From: Deltaproteobacteria bacterium
Lineage (GTDB): Bacteria; Desulfobacterota; Syntrophia; Syntrophales; Smithellaceae
Assembly: GCA_019136325.1 (NCBI GenBank)
Contig: JAGVUJ010000371.1
Location: 1-5,173, forward strand
Direction: 5' to 3'
Length of the DNA: 5,173 bases
In this document: piece by piece, positions 1 to 4,889 of the stretch
How the letters are laid out: every line of letters starts with the position of its first letter
How positions within the stretch are numbered: the first letter of the stretch is position 1
The notes under the pieces: model-generated
Databases searched by the model: none
What the model was told of the DNA's origin: nothing
Seen by the model: only the letters and a program-made list of their open reading frames with translations
Translations under genes and position numbers: made by a program

Positions 1-788
1 TATTGGCCGGCGGCGCGGGCAGCAGGCTTTATCCCCTGACCCTGGTGGCCAGCAAACAGTTGCAGCCGGTGTATGACAAACCGATGATTTACTATCCGCT
101 GGCAACGCTCATGAAGGCGGGCATTCAGGACATTCTCATCATCTCCACGCCGCAGGACACGCCTCGTTTCGAGGCCCTGCTGGGCGACGGCAGCCGCTGG
201 GGAATACGGCTAAGCTACAAAGTACAGCCCGAACCCAAAGGCATCGCTCAGGCGTTTCTGGTCGGCGAAGAATTTATCGACGGCGATTCCGTGTGCCTGA
301 TTCTGGGAGACAACATCTTTTACGGAAACATGGGACTGAATAAAATCGTCGCAGATTTCCAGAAAGGCGCGCTCATCTTCGGTTATAACGTCAACGATCC
401 GGAGCGCTACGGCGTTGTGGAATTCGACAAAACCGGCAAAGCCATCAGCATTGAAGAAAAACCCGCCAGACCCAAATCCAATTACGCCGTCCCCGGGCTT
501 TATCTTTACGATCAGAAAATTACCAAAATTGCCAGGTCCATGAAACCGTCCGTCCGCGGCGAACTGGAGATCACGGATGTCAACATGACGTACTTGAATC
601 GCGGCGAACTTCATGTTGTTCCGCTGGGACGCGGTATCGCCTGGCTGGATACCGGAACACACACCAGTCTTCTGGAGGCCAGCCATTTTATCGGCACGCT
701 GGAGGCCCGCCAGGGATTGAAAATCGCCTGTCTGGAAGAAATCGCATACCGCATGGGCTTTGTGGATAAAAAGAAAATGAAAAACTAG
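1..788 (+). CDS. rfbA: Glucose-1-phosphate thymidylyltransferase, 5'-partial and frameshifted near the 3' end
   Basis: Cytoplasmic first enzyme of dTDP-L-rhamnose synthesis: it joins glucose-1-phosphate and dTTP to make dTDP-glucose and pyrophosphate. The first codons (about six in the family) lie before the window. Counting the TTG codon at 3-5 as residue 1, the nucleotide-binding loop GGAGSRLYP is at 3-11, [11 protein letters not shown] at 17-27, [11 protein letters not shown] at 75-85, LGDNIFYG at 101-108 (Asp103 a likely metal ligand), EEKP at 151-154 and WLDTGTH at 214-220 (Asp216 the second metal ligand). The catalytic core is therefore intact. The frame ends at TAG 786-788 right after FVDKKKMKN, about 30 residues short of the usual ~293. 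The missing C-terminus is found in the -1 frame up to 874, so one A has probably been lost from the A5 tract at 780-784. It lies directly upstream of rfbC. Confidence 0.95.
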   Translation, partial: LAGGAGSRLYPLTLVASKQLQPVYDKPMIYYPLATLMKAGIQDILIISTPQDTPRFEALLGDGSRWGIRLSYKVQPEPKGIAQAFLVGEEFIDGDSVCLILGDNIFYGNMGLNKIVADFQKGALIFGYNVNDPERYGVVEFDKTGKAISIEEKPARPKSNYAVPGLYLYDQKITKIARSMKPSVRGELEITDVNMTYLNRGELHVVPLGRGIAWLDTGTHTSLLEASHFIGTLEARQGLKIACLEEIAYRMGFVDKKKMKN

Positions 789-874
789 TCGAGCAAACGC
801 CCAGATCATCCTACCGGGATTATCTGGAAAAGATTCTTAAAGAAAAATCGTATCAGAGACTAAAAGACATTTGA
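785..874 (+). pseudogene. rfbA: Displaced C-terminal tail of rfbA in the -1 frame
   Basis: Reading from CTA at 785 gives 29 codons and then TGA at 872-874. The peptide begins [18 protein letters not shown] and ends QRLKDI. This resembles the charged, helical C-terminus of RmlA proteins (compare the family's GQYLL..L.E ending). Joined to the upstream frame through one added A, it gives a protein of roughly 295 residues, the normal length. The tail's TGA is two bases before the rfbC ATG at 877, the close spacing expected for translational coupling. That supports 785-874 being coding in the ancestral or true sequence. A real mutation, an assembly error in the A-run, or a ribosomal -1 slip at GAAAAAC (779-785) could each explain it; the first two are more likely. 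Confidence 0.8.
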
Positions 875-876
875 TT

Positions 877-1422
877 ATGCCGTTTAAATTGACCAGCCTT
901 GAAATTCCCGATGTTATTCTGATTGAACCGAAAATCTTTACGGACGGCCGGGGCTGTTTTATGGAATCCTTCAAGGCCTCGGATTTTCAAAAAGCAAACC
1001 TGCCCGCGCATTTTGTTCAGGACAATTTTTCCGTTTCCAAAAAAAATGTGATCCGCGGACTCCATTATCAAAAAAATCCCCATGCCCAGGGCAAGCTGGT
1101 GTCGGTTTTCCAGGGCGGCGTGTGGGACGTGGCGGTCGATATTCGCAGAACCTCTCCGACATTTTTAAAATGGGTGGCAGCGGAGCTGAATGATCAAAAC
1201 CATGCCATGCTCTATATTCCGCCGGGATTTGCCCACGGCTTTGCGGCCTTAACCGACGATGTCCGCCTCATGTACAAATGCACCGCGGAATACAACCCGC
1301 AAGCCGATGCGGGCATCCGCTGGGACGACCCTGAGATTGCCATAACATGGCCGCTAGATCATCCCATCGTTTCTGAAAAGGATGCTAAATTGCCTTTTCT
1401 CAAGCAGGTGGATATTTTATAA
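877..1422 (+). CDS. rfbC: dTDP-4-dehydrorhamnose 3,5-epimerase
   Basis: Third enzyme of dTDP-L-rhamnose synthesis: it epimerises C3 and C5 of dTDP-4-keto-6-deoxyglucose. It is a cytoplasmic cupin-fold protein that is usually dimeric. The 181-residue product is of normal family length. Visible landmarks are DGRG at 23-26, QDNFSVS at 48-54, RGLHYQ at 60-65 with the catalytic His63, Lys73, VDIR at 87-90, IPPGFAHGF at 114-122 and MYKCT at 132-136 with the catalytic Tyr133. I chose ATG 877 over the in-frame TTG at 871 because family proteins begin close to the first strand and the rfbA tail stop (872-874) ends just before 877. No strong Shine-Dalgarno is visible, so translation may depend on coupling to rfbA, which the rfbA frameshift would disturb. 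Partners rfbB and rfbD are not in the window. Confidence 0.97.
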   Translation: MPFKLTSLEIPDVILIEPKIFTDGRGCFMESFKASDFQKANLPAHFVQDNFSVSKKNVIRGLHYQKNPHAQGKLVSVFQGGVWDVAVDIRRTSPTFLKWVAAELNDQNHAMLYIPPGFAHGFAALTDDVRLMYKCTAEYNPQADAGIRWDDPEIAITWPLDHPIVSEKDAKLPFLKQVDIL

Positions 1423-1468
1423 ACTATAAAAAAACAAGTGACAATTTAGGTATTACTTAACATAGAAC

Positions 1469-1474
1469 TAAGGA
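1469..1474 (+). promoter_or_regulatory. Shine-Dalgarno of wbpE
   Basis: TAAGGA lies six bases before ATG 1481, a good ribosome-binding site. It fixes the start at 1481, where the product begins MDFIDLKTQQ, matching the N-terminus known for WbpE-type aminotransferases. Confidence 0.75.
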
Positions 1475-1480
1475 CGTATT

Positions 1481-2674
1481 ATGGACTTCATTGATCTCAA
1501 AACACAGCAAACCAGAATTAAAGAAACACTAAACAACAACATCCAGAACGTTTTAAGTCACGGCAACTACATCATGGGGCCGGAAATCAAGCAATTGGAG
1601 GAAAAGCTTGCAGCTTATACCGGAGCAAAACACGCCATCAGTTGCGCATCAGGAACCGATGCATTGTTGATGGCGCTTATGGCTTACGGTGTGAAACCCG
1701 GAGATGCCATCTTTACAACGCCTTTTACATTCATTGCGACAGCCGAAGTAATCAGTCTACTCGGTGCAGCGCCTGTTTTTGTGGACATTGATCCGAAAAC
1801 TTTCAACATCGATCCTGTCAAACTTGCTTTAGCCATCAAAGCCCTGAAATCCAGCGATTCTTCTATTTACCCATTACCCCTAACCCCTTGCCCCTTGCCC
1901 CTCACGCCTCGCGGCGTGATCCCTGTAGATTTGTTTGGTTTGCCTGCCGACTACGACGCAATTAAGGTCATCGCAAAAGAAAATGGATTATTTGTCATCG
2001 AAGATGCGGCGCAATCCTTCGGTGCACAATACAACAATAACAAGGCCTGCTCTTTGGGCAACATTGCGTGCACGTCCTTTTTCCCGGCGAAACCTTTAGG
2101 CTGCTATGGTGATGGTGGAATGTGTTTCACTAACGATGATCAGTTAGCGGACGTTATGACATCTATCCGTATACATGGCAAAGGTAATCATAAATATGAT
2201 AACGTCCGCATCGGCATCAATGGCCGACTCGATACATTGCAGGCTGCCATTCTATTGGCTAAATTTGATATCTTTCCAGAAGAAGTGGAATTGCGCCAAA
2301 CCGTCGCCCAGCGCTACACGGATTTGTTGTCCCATCGCCTATCACCCATGACCTCTGACCAGCGCTTTGAGCTTGTCACGCCTCACATCCCCGCCGGGCA
2401 CATCAGCGCCTGGGCACAATATTCTCTTCTAGCCAGGGATGAAAACCATCGCTCCATTTTACTGAAAAAACTTCAGGACAACAAAATACCTTCGGCCATT
2501 TACTATCCCAAACCTCTGCACATGCAGACCGCGTTTGCCCATCTGGGATACAAAGAAGGTGATTTTCCGGTCAGTGAAGACTGTGCCAGTCGCATTTTCA
2601 GTTTACCGATGCATCCATATCTAACAGCAGATGAACAAACAAAGATAACGGAAGTCATAACCCATAACCTATGA
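1481..2674 (+). CDS. wbpE: PLP-dependent UDP-3-keto-sugar aminotransferase, WbpE-like (DegT/DnrJ/EryC1)
   Basis: Probably converts UDP-2-acetamido-3-oxo-glucuronate to the 3-amino sugar using glutamate, on the way to UDP-GlcNAc3NAcA and UDP-ManNAc3NAcA for O-antigen. It resembles Pseudomonas WbpE along its length: FIDLKTQQ at 3-10, SCASGTDA at 54-61 (phosphate binding), EDAAQSFGA at 174-182 (Asp175 pairs with the pyridine nitrogen, then Gln178), TSFFPAKPLGCYGDGG at 198-213 with the Schiff-base Lys204, NGRLDTLQAAIL at 247-258 and SLPMHPYL at 374-381. At 397 residues it is longer than WbpE (about 360). About 20 extra residues at 124-144 hold the array-encoded repeats PLPLTPC and PLPLTPR. The last residues, THNL, and the TGA stop (2672-2674) also come from a repeat array. 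Catalytic residues are intact, so it is probably active; the exact substrate is inferred from neighbours. Confidence 0.93.
   Translation: MDFIDLKTQQTRIKETLNNNIQNVLSHGNYIMGPEIKQLEEKLAAYTGAKHAISCASGTDALLMALMAYGVKPGDAIFTTPFTFIATAEVISLLGAAPVFVDIDPKTFNIDPVKLALAIKALKSSDSSIYPLPLTPCPLPLTPRGVIPVDLFGLPADYDAIKVIAKENGLFVIEDAAQSFGAQYNNNKACSLGNIACTSFFPAKPLGCYGDGGMCFTNDDQLADVMTSIRIHGKGNHKYDNVRIGINGRLDTLQAAILLAKFDIFPEEVELRQTVAQRYTDLLSHRLSPMTSDQRFELVTPHIPAGHISAWAQYSLLARDENHRSILLKKLQDNKIPSAIYYPKPLHMQTAFAHLGYKEGDFPVSEDCASRIFSLPMHPYLTADEQTKITEVITHNL
1871..1912 (+). repeat. In-frame heptamer array inside wbpE (six units)
   Basis: Six head-to-tail 7-mers: CCATTAC, CCCTAAC, CCCTTGC, CCCTTGC, CCCTCAC, GCCTCGC. The 42 bases equal 14 codons, so the wbpE frame is kept. 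The array encodes two proline-rich heptapeptides ending before GVIPVDLFG. Known WbpE proteins pass from the helix directly to the IPV strand at this place, so the array is an insertion. Confidence 0.85.
1902..1919 (+). repeat. 7-bp hairpin at the 3' end of the wbpE array
   Basis: TCACGCC (1902-1908) pairs perfectly with GGCGTGA (1913-1919) across a TCGC loop. It overlaps the last two heptamers. No T-tract follows and it is inside an open coding frame, so it is not a terminator. It may mark the boundary of the inserted element. Confidence 0.6.
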
Positions 2675-2736
2675 CCCATAACCTATGACCCATAACCTAT
2701 GACCCATAACCTATGACCCATAACCTATTACCTAAT
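2660..2736 (+). repeat. 14-bp tandem array at the wbpE/wbpI junction
   Basis: Four perfect copies of ACCCATAACCTATG (2660-2715) are followed by a fifth with its last base changed to T (2716-2729) and a degenerate half unit ACCTAAT (2730-2736). Each 14-mer is a pair of 7-mers, ACCCATA and ACCTATG, of the same family as the arrays inside the genes. The near-perfect identity points to recent expansion or contraction. The array contains the wbpE stop codon and fills the whole intergenic gap. Confidence 0.95.
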
Positions 2737-2745
2737 TATCTATGA
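2671..2745 (+). promoter_or_regulatory. Chain of ATGA stop/start overlaps linking wbpE to wbpI
   Basis: The wbpE TGA (2672-2674) overlaps an ATG at 2671. That ATG reads MTHNL and stops at TGA 2686-2688, which overlaps ATG 2685. The same mini-ORF repeats to 2700-2702 and 2714-2716. The last ATG, at 2713, reads MTHNLLPNYL and stops at TGA 2743-2745, overlapping the wbpI ATG at 2742. No Shine-Dalgarno is visible before 2742. The geometry is seen directly; use as a termination-reinitiation relay is inference. Confidence 0.5.
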
Positions 2746-3998
2746 AGATTTGCACAATCATCGGCGCACGGCCTCAGTTCATTAAAGCTGCAGCAGTATC
2801 TCGCGCTATCGCTGCACATAACCGTCTCACCCCTGACGCCTTAGTGAGACAAATTGAGAACGGGCGCAGCGAAGTTCGAAACGTTAGTCGAACTATCCCC
2901 GAAGCGAAGCGGAGCGGGACACCCCTCACGGAGGTTATCATCCACACAGGTCAACATTATGATGAAGCAATGTCATCCATTTTCTTCCGTGAACTGGCAA
3001 TGCCGAAGCCGAAATATAACCTGAACATCGGTTCAGGCACGCACGGACAACAAACAGGGAAAATGCTTGCCGGCATTGAAGATGTGCTACTTAAAGAAAA
3101 ACCTGATTGGGTGTTAATTTATGGCGACACCAACTCAACCCTGGCGGGAGCGCTTGCCGCAGCCAAAATTCATATACCGGTAGCACATATTGAAGCAGGA
3201 TTACGCAGTTTCAATCGCCGTATGCCTGAAGAAATCAATCGTGTTGTGGCAGATCATCTTTCGACTGTTCTCTTTTGTCCTAGTCAAGTTTCTGTCGACA
3301 ACCTTGCTGCCGAAGGCATCCCCTTACCCCTTACCCATAACCCATTACCTATTACCTATAACCCATTGCCCATTACCTCTAACGTTCTCATCGTCGGCGA
3401 CGTGATGGCAGATGCCTTGACATTTGCGGTTCAGACATCTTCAAAGACGTCAAATATTTTACAGAGATTGAGCCTTAAGCCAAAGCAATATCTTTTAGCT
3501 ACCGTTCATCGCGCAGAAAACACAGATGATCCACAACGCCTTGCCGGTATAATGGATGCGCTTTCAGAAATTGCCAAACGAGAAACCGTCGTATTACCGA
3601 TTCACCCAAGAACAAAAAAAATGCTTGGCGATAATTACCCCTCAGTCCTAACCCCTCACTCCTCACACCTAACACCTCACGCCTCTCTCAAGTTTATCGA
3701 CCCTGTTGGTTATTTTGACATCATTGCCTTGGAAAAATCAGCACGAATGATTCTTACCGACTCCGGCGGTATTCAAAAAGAGGCATATTGGTTAAAAGTG
3801 CCATGTGTAACACTCAGGGATGAAACAGAGTGGCTGGAAACAATACAGGCAGGTTGGAATATTTTAACCGGAGCGAATAGCGCAAAGATTATAAAAGCAG
3901 TCAAAACTTTCAAGACGCCTGCAAAACATCCAAATCTTTACGGCAACGGAAAAACAGCAGAAAAGATCGTAAAAAGACTGGTTAAAGGAAATAGGTAA
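2742..3998 (+). CDS. wbpI: Non-hydrolysing UDP-sugar 2-epimerase, WbpI-like (WecB family), with three in-frame insertions
   Basis: Cytoplasmic GT-B-fold epimerase that inverts C2 of a UDP-2-acetamido sugar. Next to wbpE, the likely reaction is UDP-GlcNAc3NAcA to UDP-ManNAc3NAcA; plain UDP-GlcNAc 2-epimerase (WecB) is the alternative. Motifs: TIIGARPQFIKA at 5-16, HTGQHYD at 68-74, YGDTNSTLAG at 127-136, HIEAGLRSF at 149-157, PEEINR at 162-167, HRAENTDDP at 256-264, IHPRT at 287-291, DPVGY at 320-324 and DSGGIQKEA at 340-348. These fit WbpI better than E. coli WecB. At 418 residues it is about 60 longer than WbpI. The excess sits in three places: about 28-60 (palindromic insert), 194-214 (three proline-rich heptapeptides) and about 300-315 (third array). 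All fall between conserved motifs, so activity may survive. The TAA stop lies in a reverse-oriented heptamer array. Confidence 0.93.
   Translation: MKICTIIGARPQFIKAAAVSRAIAAHNRLTPDALVRQIENGRSEVRNVSRTIPEAKRSGTPLTEVIIHTGQHYDEAMSSIFFRELAMPKPKYNLNIGSGTHGQQTGKMLAGIEDVLLKEKPDWVLIYGDTNSTLAGALAAAKIHIPVAHIEAGLRSFNRRMPEEINRVVADHLSTVLFCPSQVSVDNLAAEGIPLPLTHNPLPITYNPLPITSNVLIVGDVMADALTFAVQTSSKTSNILQRLSLKPKQYLLATVHRAENTDDPQRLAGIMDALSEIAKRETVVLPIHPRTKKMLGDNYPSVLTPHSSHLTPHASLKFIDPVGYFDIIALEKSARMILTDSGGIQKEAYWLKVPCVTLRDETEWLETIQAGWNILTGANSAKIIKAVKTFKTPAKHPNLYGNGKTAEKIVKRLVKGNR
2823..2921 (+). repeat. Palindromic element inserted in frame in wbpI (about 99 bp)
   Basis: Compared with WbpI, about 33 residues (28-60) separate the first helix from the strand EVIIHTGQH, so about 99 bases are extra. 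The stretch holds GTCTCAC (2824-2830) pairing with GTGAGAC (2844-2850), AGTTCGA (2873-2879) pairing with TCGAACT (2888-2894) and a weak TCCC/GGGA pair (2896-2899 with 2916-2919). Heptamer-like ACCCCTG and ACCCCTC sequences sit near its edges. It reads open in the wbpI frame. Architecture resembles in-frame palindromic elements known from Rickettsia, without claiming kinship. Exact ends are uncertain by several bases. Confidence 0.75.
3321..3383 (+). repeat. In-frame heptamer array inside wbpI (nine units)
   Basis: Nine consecutive 7-mers: CCCTTAC twice, CCATAAC, CCATTAC, CTATTAC, CTATAAC, CCATTGC, CCATTAC and CTCTAAC. Exactly 63 bases encode three heptapeptides, PLPLTHN, PLPITYN and PLPITSN (residues 194-214). 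It sits between AAEGI and the conserved VGDVM segment, where WbpI has only a short linker. Confidence 0.92.
3639..3687 (+). repeat. Heptamer array inside wbpI, CT-rich variant (seven units)
   Basis: Seven 7-mers: CCCTCAG, TCCTAAC, CCCTCAC, TCCTCAC, ACCTAAC, ACCTCAC, GCCTCTC. It encodes a Thr/Pro/His/Ser-rich loop (residues about 300-315) between HPRT and IDPVGY. Relative to WbpI about 12 residues are extra. Since 49 bases is not a multiple of three, some native sequence was probably replaced or an additional indel occurred. Confidence 0.8.
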
Positions 3999-4013
3999 TA
4001 GGTGATAGGTCAT
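3986..4013 (-). repeat. Reverse-oriented heptamer array between wbpI and the four-helix gene
   Basis: On the + strand it reads AGGAAAT, AGGTAAT, AGGTGAT, AGGTCAT, the reverse complements of the ATTACCT/ATCACCT type found elsewhere in the window. The wbpI stop TAA (3996-3998) and the first two bases of the next ATG (4012-4013) lie inside the array. This is the only array in this orientation. Confidence 0.75.
4000..4006 (+). promoter_or_regulatory. Shine-Dalgarno supplied by a heptamer unit
   Basis: The unit AGGTGAT matches part of the consensus AAGGAGGTGATC complementary to the 16S rRNA 3' end. It is five bases before ATG 4012. In this orientation a repeat unit is itself a ribosome-binding site, unlike the forward arrays. 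Confidence 0.6.
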
Positions 4014-4179
4014 GGCGGGATTTCAGGAATTAAAAGTTTGGCAACTGAGTAAAGAACTGGCTGTTTCAATATATAAAATTACAAACGAGAAAAAATTTAA
4101 ATCAGATTTTGGATTAACGGATCAAATCAGAAGGGCTCTTCTGCTGGTTCAGGCTTGTAGCCTGAATCGCAACATTTAA
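4012..4179 (+). pseudogene. Truncated four-helix-bundle protein (23S rRNA IVS / S23 type)
   Basis: The 55-residue frame starts MAGFQELKVWQLSKELAVSIYKIT and continues to SDFGLTDQIRRA, the typical first part of four-helix-bundle proteins encoded in 23S rRNA intervening sequences and scattered in many genomes. Their role is unclear; relatives include the Avd accessory protein of diversity-generating retroelements. Family members continue RRAxxSIPxNIAEG and reach about 115-120 residues. Here homology stops at residue 42, and the last 13 residues (LLLVQACSLNRNI) are read from a hairpin repeat. No remainder of the gene is seen downstream, so about two thirds is missing. Start and ribosome-binding site come from the reverse heptamer array. 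Its place inside a sugar operon looks like cargo rather than function. Confidence 0.8.
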
Positions 4180-4211
4180 ATTGAAACATTTCGGACCAGG
4201 CAAAATGCCTG
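4146..4211. repeat. Pair of REP-like hairpins with CAGGC/GCCTG stems
   Basis: First hairpin: TTCAGGCT, loop TGT, AGCCTGAA (4148-4163), extendable by a G-C and a G-T pair to 4146-4168. Second hairpin: CAGGCA, loop AAA, TGCCTG (4197-4211). They share the CAGGC stem core and have three-base loops. No T-run follows either, so intrinsic termination is unlikely. The first one begins just where the four-helix homology ends, suggesting insertion of a REP/MITE-like element broke that gene. The remaining bases to 4256 show nothing recognisable apart from a ribosome-binding-site-like AAAGGA at 4242-4247. Confidence 0.7.
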
Positions 4212-4256
4212 CTTCAGCACAAACCAAAAAAGGAATTGTGCAAAGGATGACCTGAT

Positions 4257-4801
4257 ATGAGTACATTAGCAAAATTTGAGAATTTAAAGGACTGATTGTT
4301 GAACTGCGTGGCCAAAGCATCTTGTTGGATAGCGATGTCGCTGATCTTTATAGTGTTGAGACAAAACGAATCAATGAGGCCGTAAAAAATAATCCTGATA
4401 AATTTCCGCATGATTACATGTTTGAGATCAGCGAAGGAGAGTTTGCGGATTTGCGGTCGAAATTTTCGACCACAAAATTTGCAAAGACAAGAGCATAACC
4501 TAAGGCCTTCACTGAAAAAGGGTTGTACATGATTGCTACGATATTAAAAAGTCCACAAGCGACAGAAGCGACGTTTGCGATCATCGAAACTTTCGCGAAA
4601 ATCAGGCAGCTATCAAGAAGCATTCGAGAGCTATCGATTGTTCAAGACAAGGCTGATCAGAAGGCGCTCATGCAGAGAAGCGGAGAATTGATCGCCGGAA
4701 TCTTTGATGACGACTTGAAAACAAGTGGAACAGAGACATCCATTGAGCTTAATTTTGCAGTTTTGAAGTTCAAACACACGATAAAGAAGAAGAAAAAATG
4801 A
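4257..4801 (+). pseudogene. ORF6N-domain (phage-type, KilA-N-like) protein, disabled by a frameshift and a stop
   Basis: ORF6N proteins are putative DNA-binding proteins of phage and chromosomal accessory regions. The gene starts at ATG 4257 (MSTLAKFENLKD) behind AAAGGA at 4242-4247 and hits TGA at 4293. One base is missing near 4287-4290: from GGA 4289 the other frame gives GLIVELRGQSILLDSDVADL, the typical ORF6N start, then VETKRINEAVKNNPDKFP and SEGEFADLRSKF. A TAA at 4496-4498 interrupts AKTRA/PKAFTEKGLYM in the same frame; relatives have a residue such as Leu there, so TTA to TAA is plausible. The frame then continues through ATILKSPQATEATFAIIETF to TGA 4799-4801. The repaired protein is about 181 residues, normal for the family. 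Only two lesions in an otherwise well-kept sequence indicate recent death, or sequencing errors. Confidence 0.88.
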
Positions 4802-4840
4802 CACACCACCCAGATGCTAAATCACAAGCCCCTCATCAAT

Positions 4841-4871
4841 TCCCCCTTTTCCAAAGGGTGATTCAGGGGGA
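4841..4871. repeat. Nested palindromic repeat upstream of the dehydrogenase gene
   Basis: An outer pair, TCCCCC (4841-4846) with GGGGGA (4866-4871), and an alternative inner hairpin, CCCTTT (4844-4849), loop TCC, AAAGGG (4853-4858). C-run/G-run palindromes of this kind are common dispersed intergenic elements. It lies 18 bases before the next start codon and could modulate translation. The rest of 4802-4889 is unremarkable. Confidence 0.6.
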
Positions 4872-4878
4872 TTTTATG

Positions 4879-4884
4879 AGAGGA
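4879..4884 (+). promoter_or_regulatory. Shine-Dalgarno of the dehydrogenase gene
   Basis: AGAGGA lies five bases before ATG 4890. It supports starting at 4890, which places the heptamer-encoded segment inside the protein, rather than at a later codon. A nearer alternative, ATG 4876, opens only a six-codon frame. Confidence 0.65.
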
Positions 4885-4889
4885 ATTCT

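Noticed and set aside
210..809. Long minus-strand open frame opposite rfbA
   Set aside because: It is the antisense shadow of a clearly recognised rfbA; its protein shows no family features.
871..876. TTG start for rfbC
   Set aside because: It would add only two residues and overlap the rfbA tail stop; ATG 877 is the more usual start.
1438..1466. Possible promoter before wbpE (GTGACA, 17 bases, CATAGA)
   Set aside because: The -10 matches consensus at only three of six positions; an operon-internal promoter is possible but not supported.
2660..2736. CRISPR array
   Set aside because: The units are 14 bp, directly adjacent and without spacers; this is a simple tandem repeat.
3190..3405. Second + strand frame inside wbpI, rich in PLPIT repeats
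   Set aside because: It is an out-of-frame shadow; the heptamer array gives the same heptapeptides in any forward frame, so the repeat is no evidence of coding.
4197..4215. Intrinsic terminator at the CAGGCA/TGCCTG hairpin
   Set aside because: No T-tract follows the stem.
4114..4623. Minus-strand open frames opposite the four-helix and ORF6N remnants
   Set aside because: They overlap recognisable + strand homology and have no ribosome-binding site or family features I can see.
4523..4801. Independent small gene starting at TTG 4523
   Set aside because: The peptide is the C-terminal half of the ORF6N protein in the same frame as the upstream part, separated only by a TAA.
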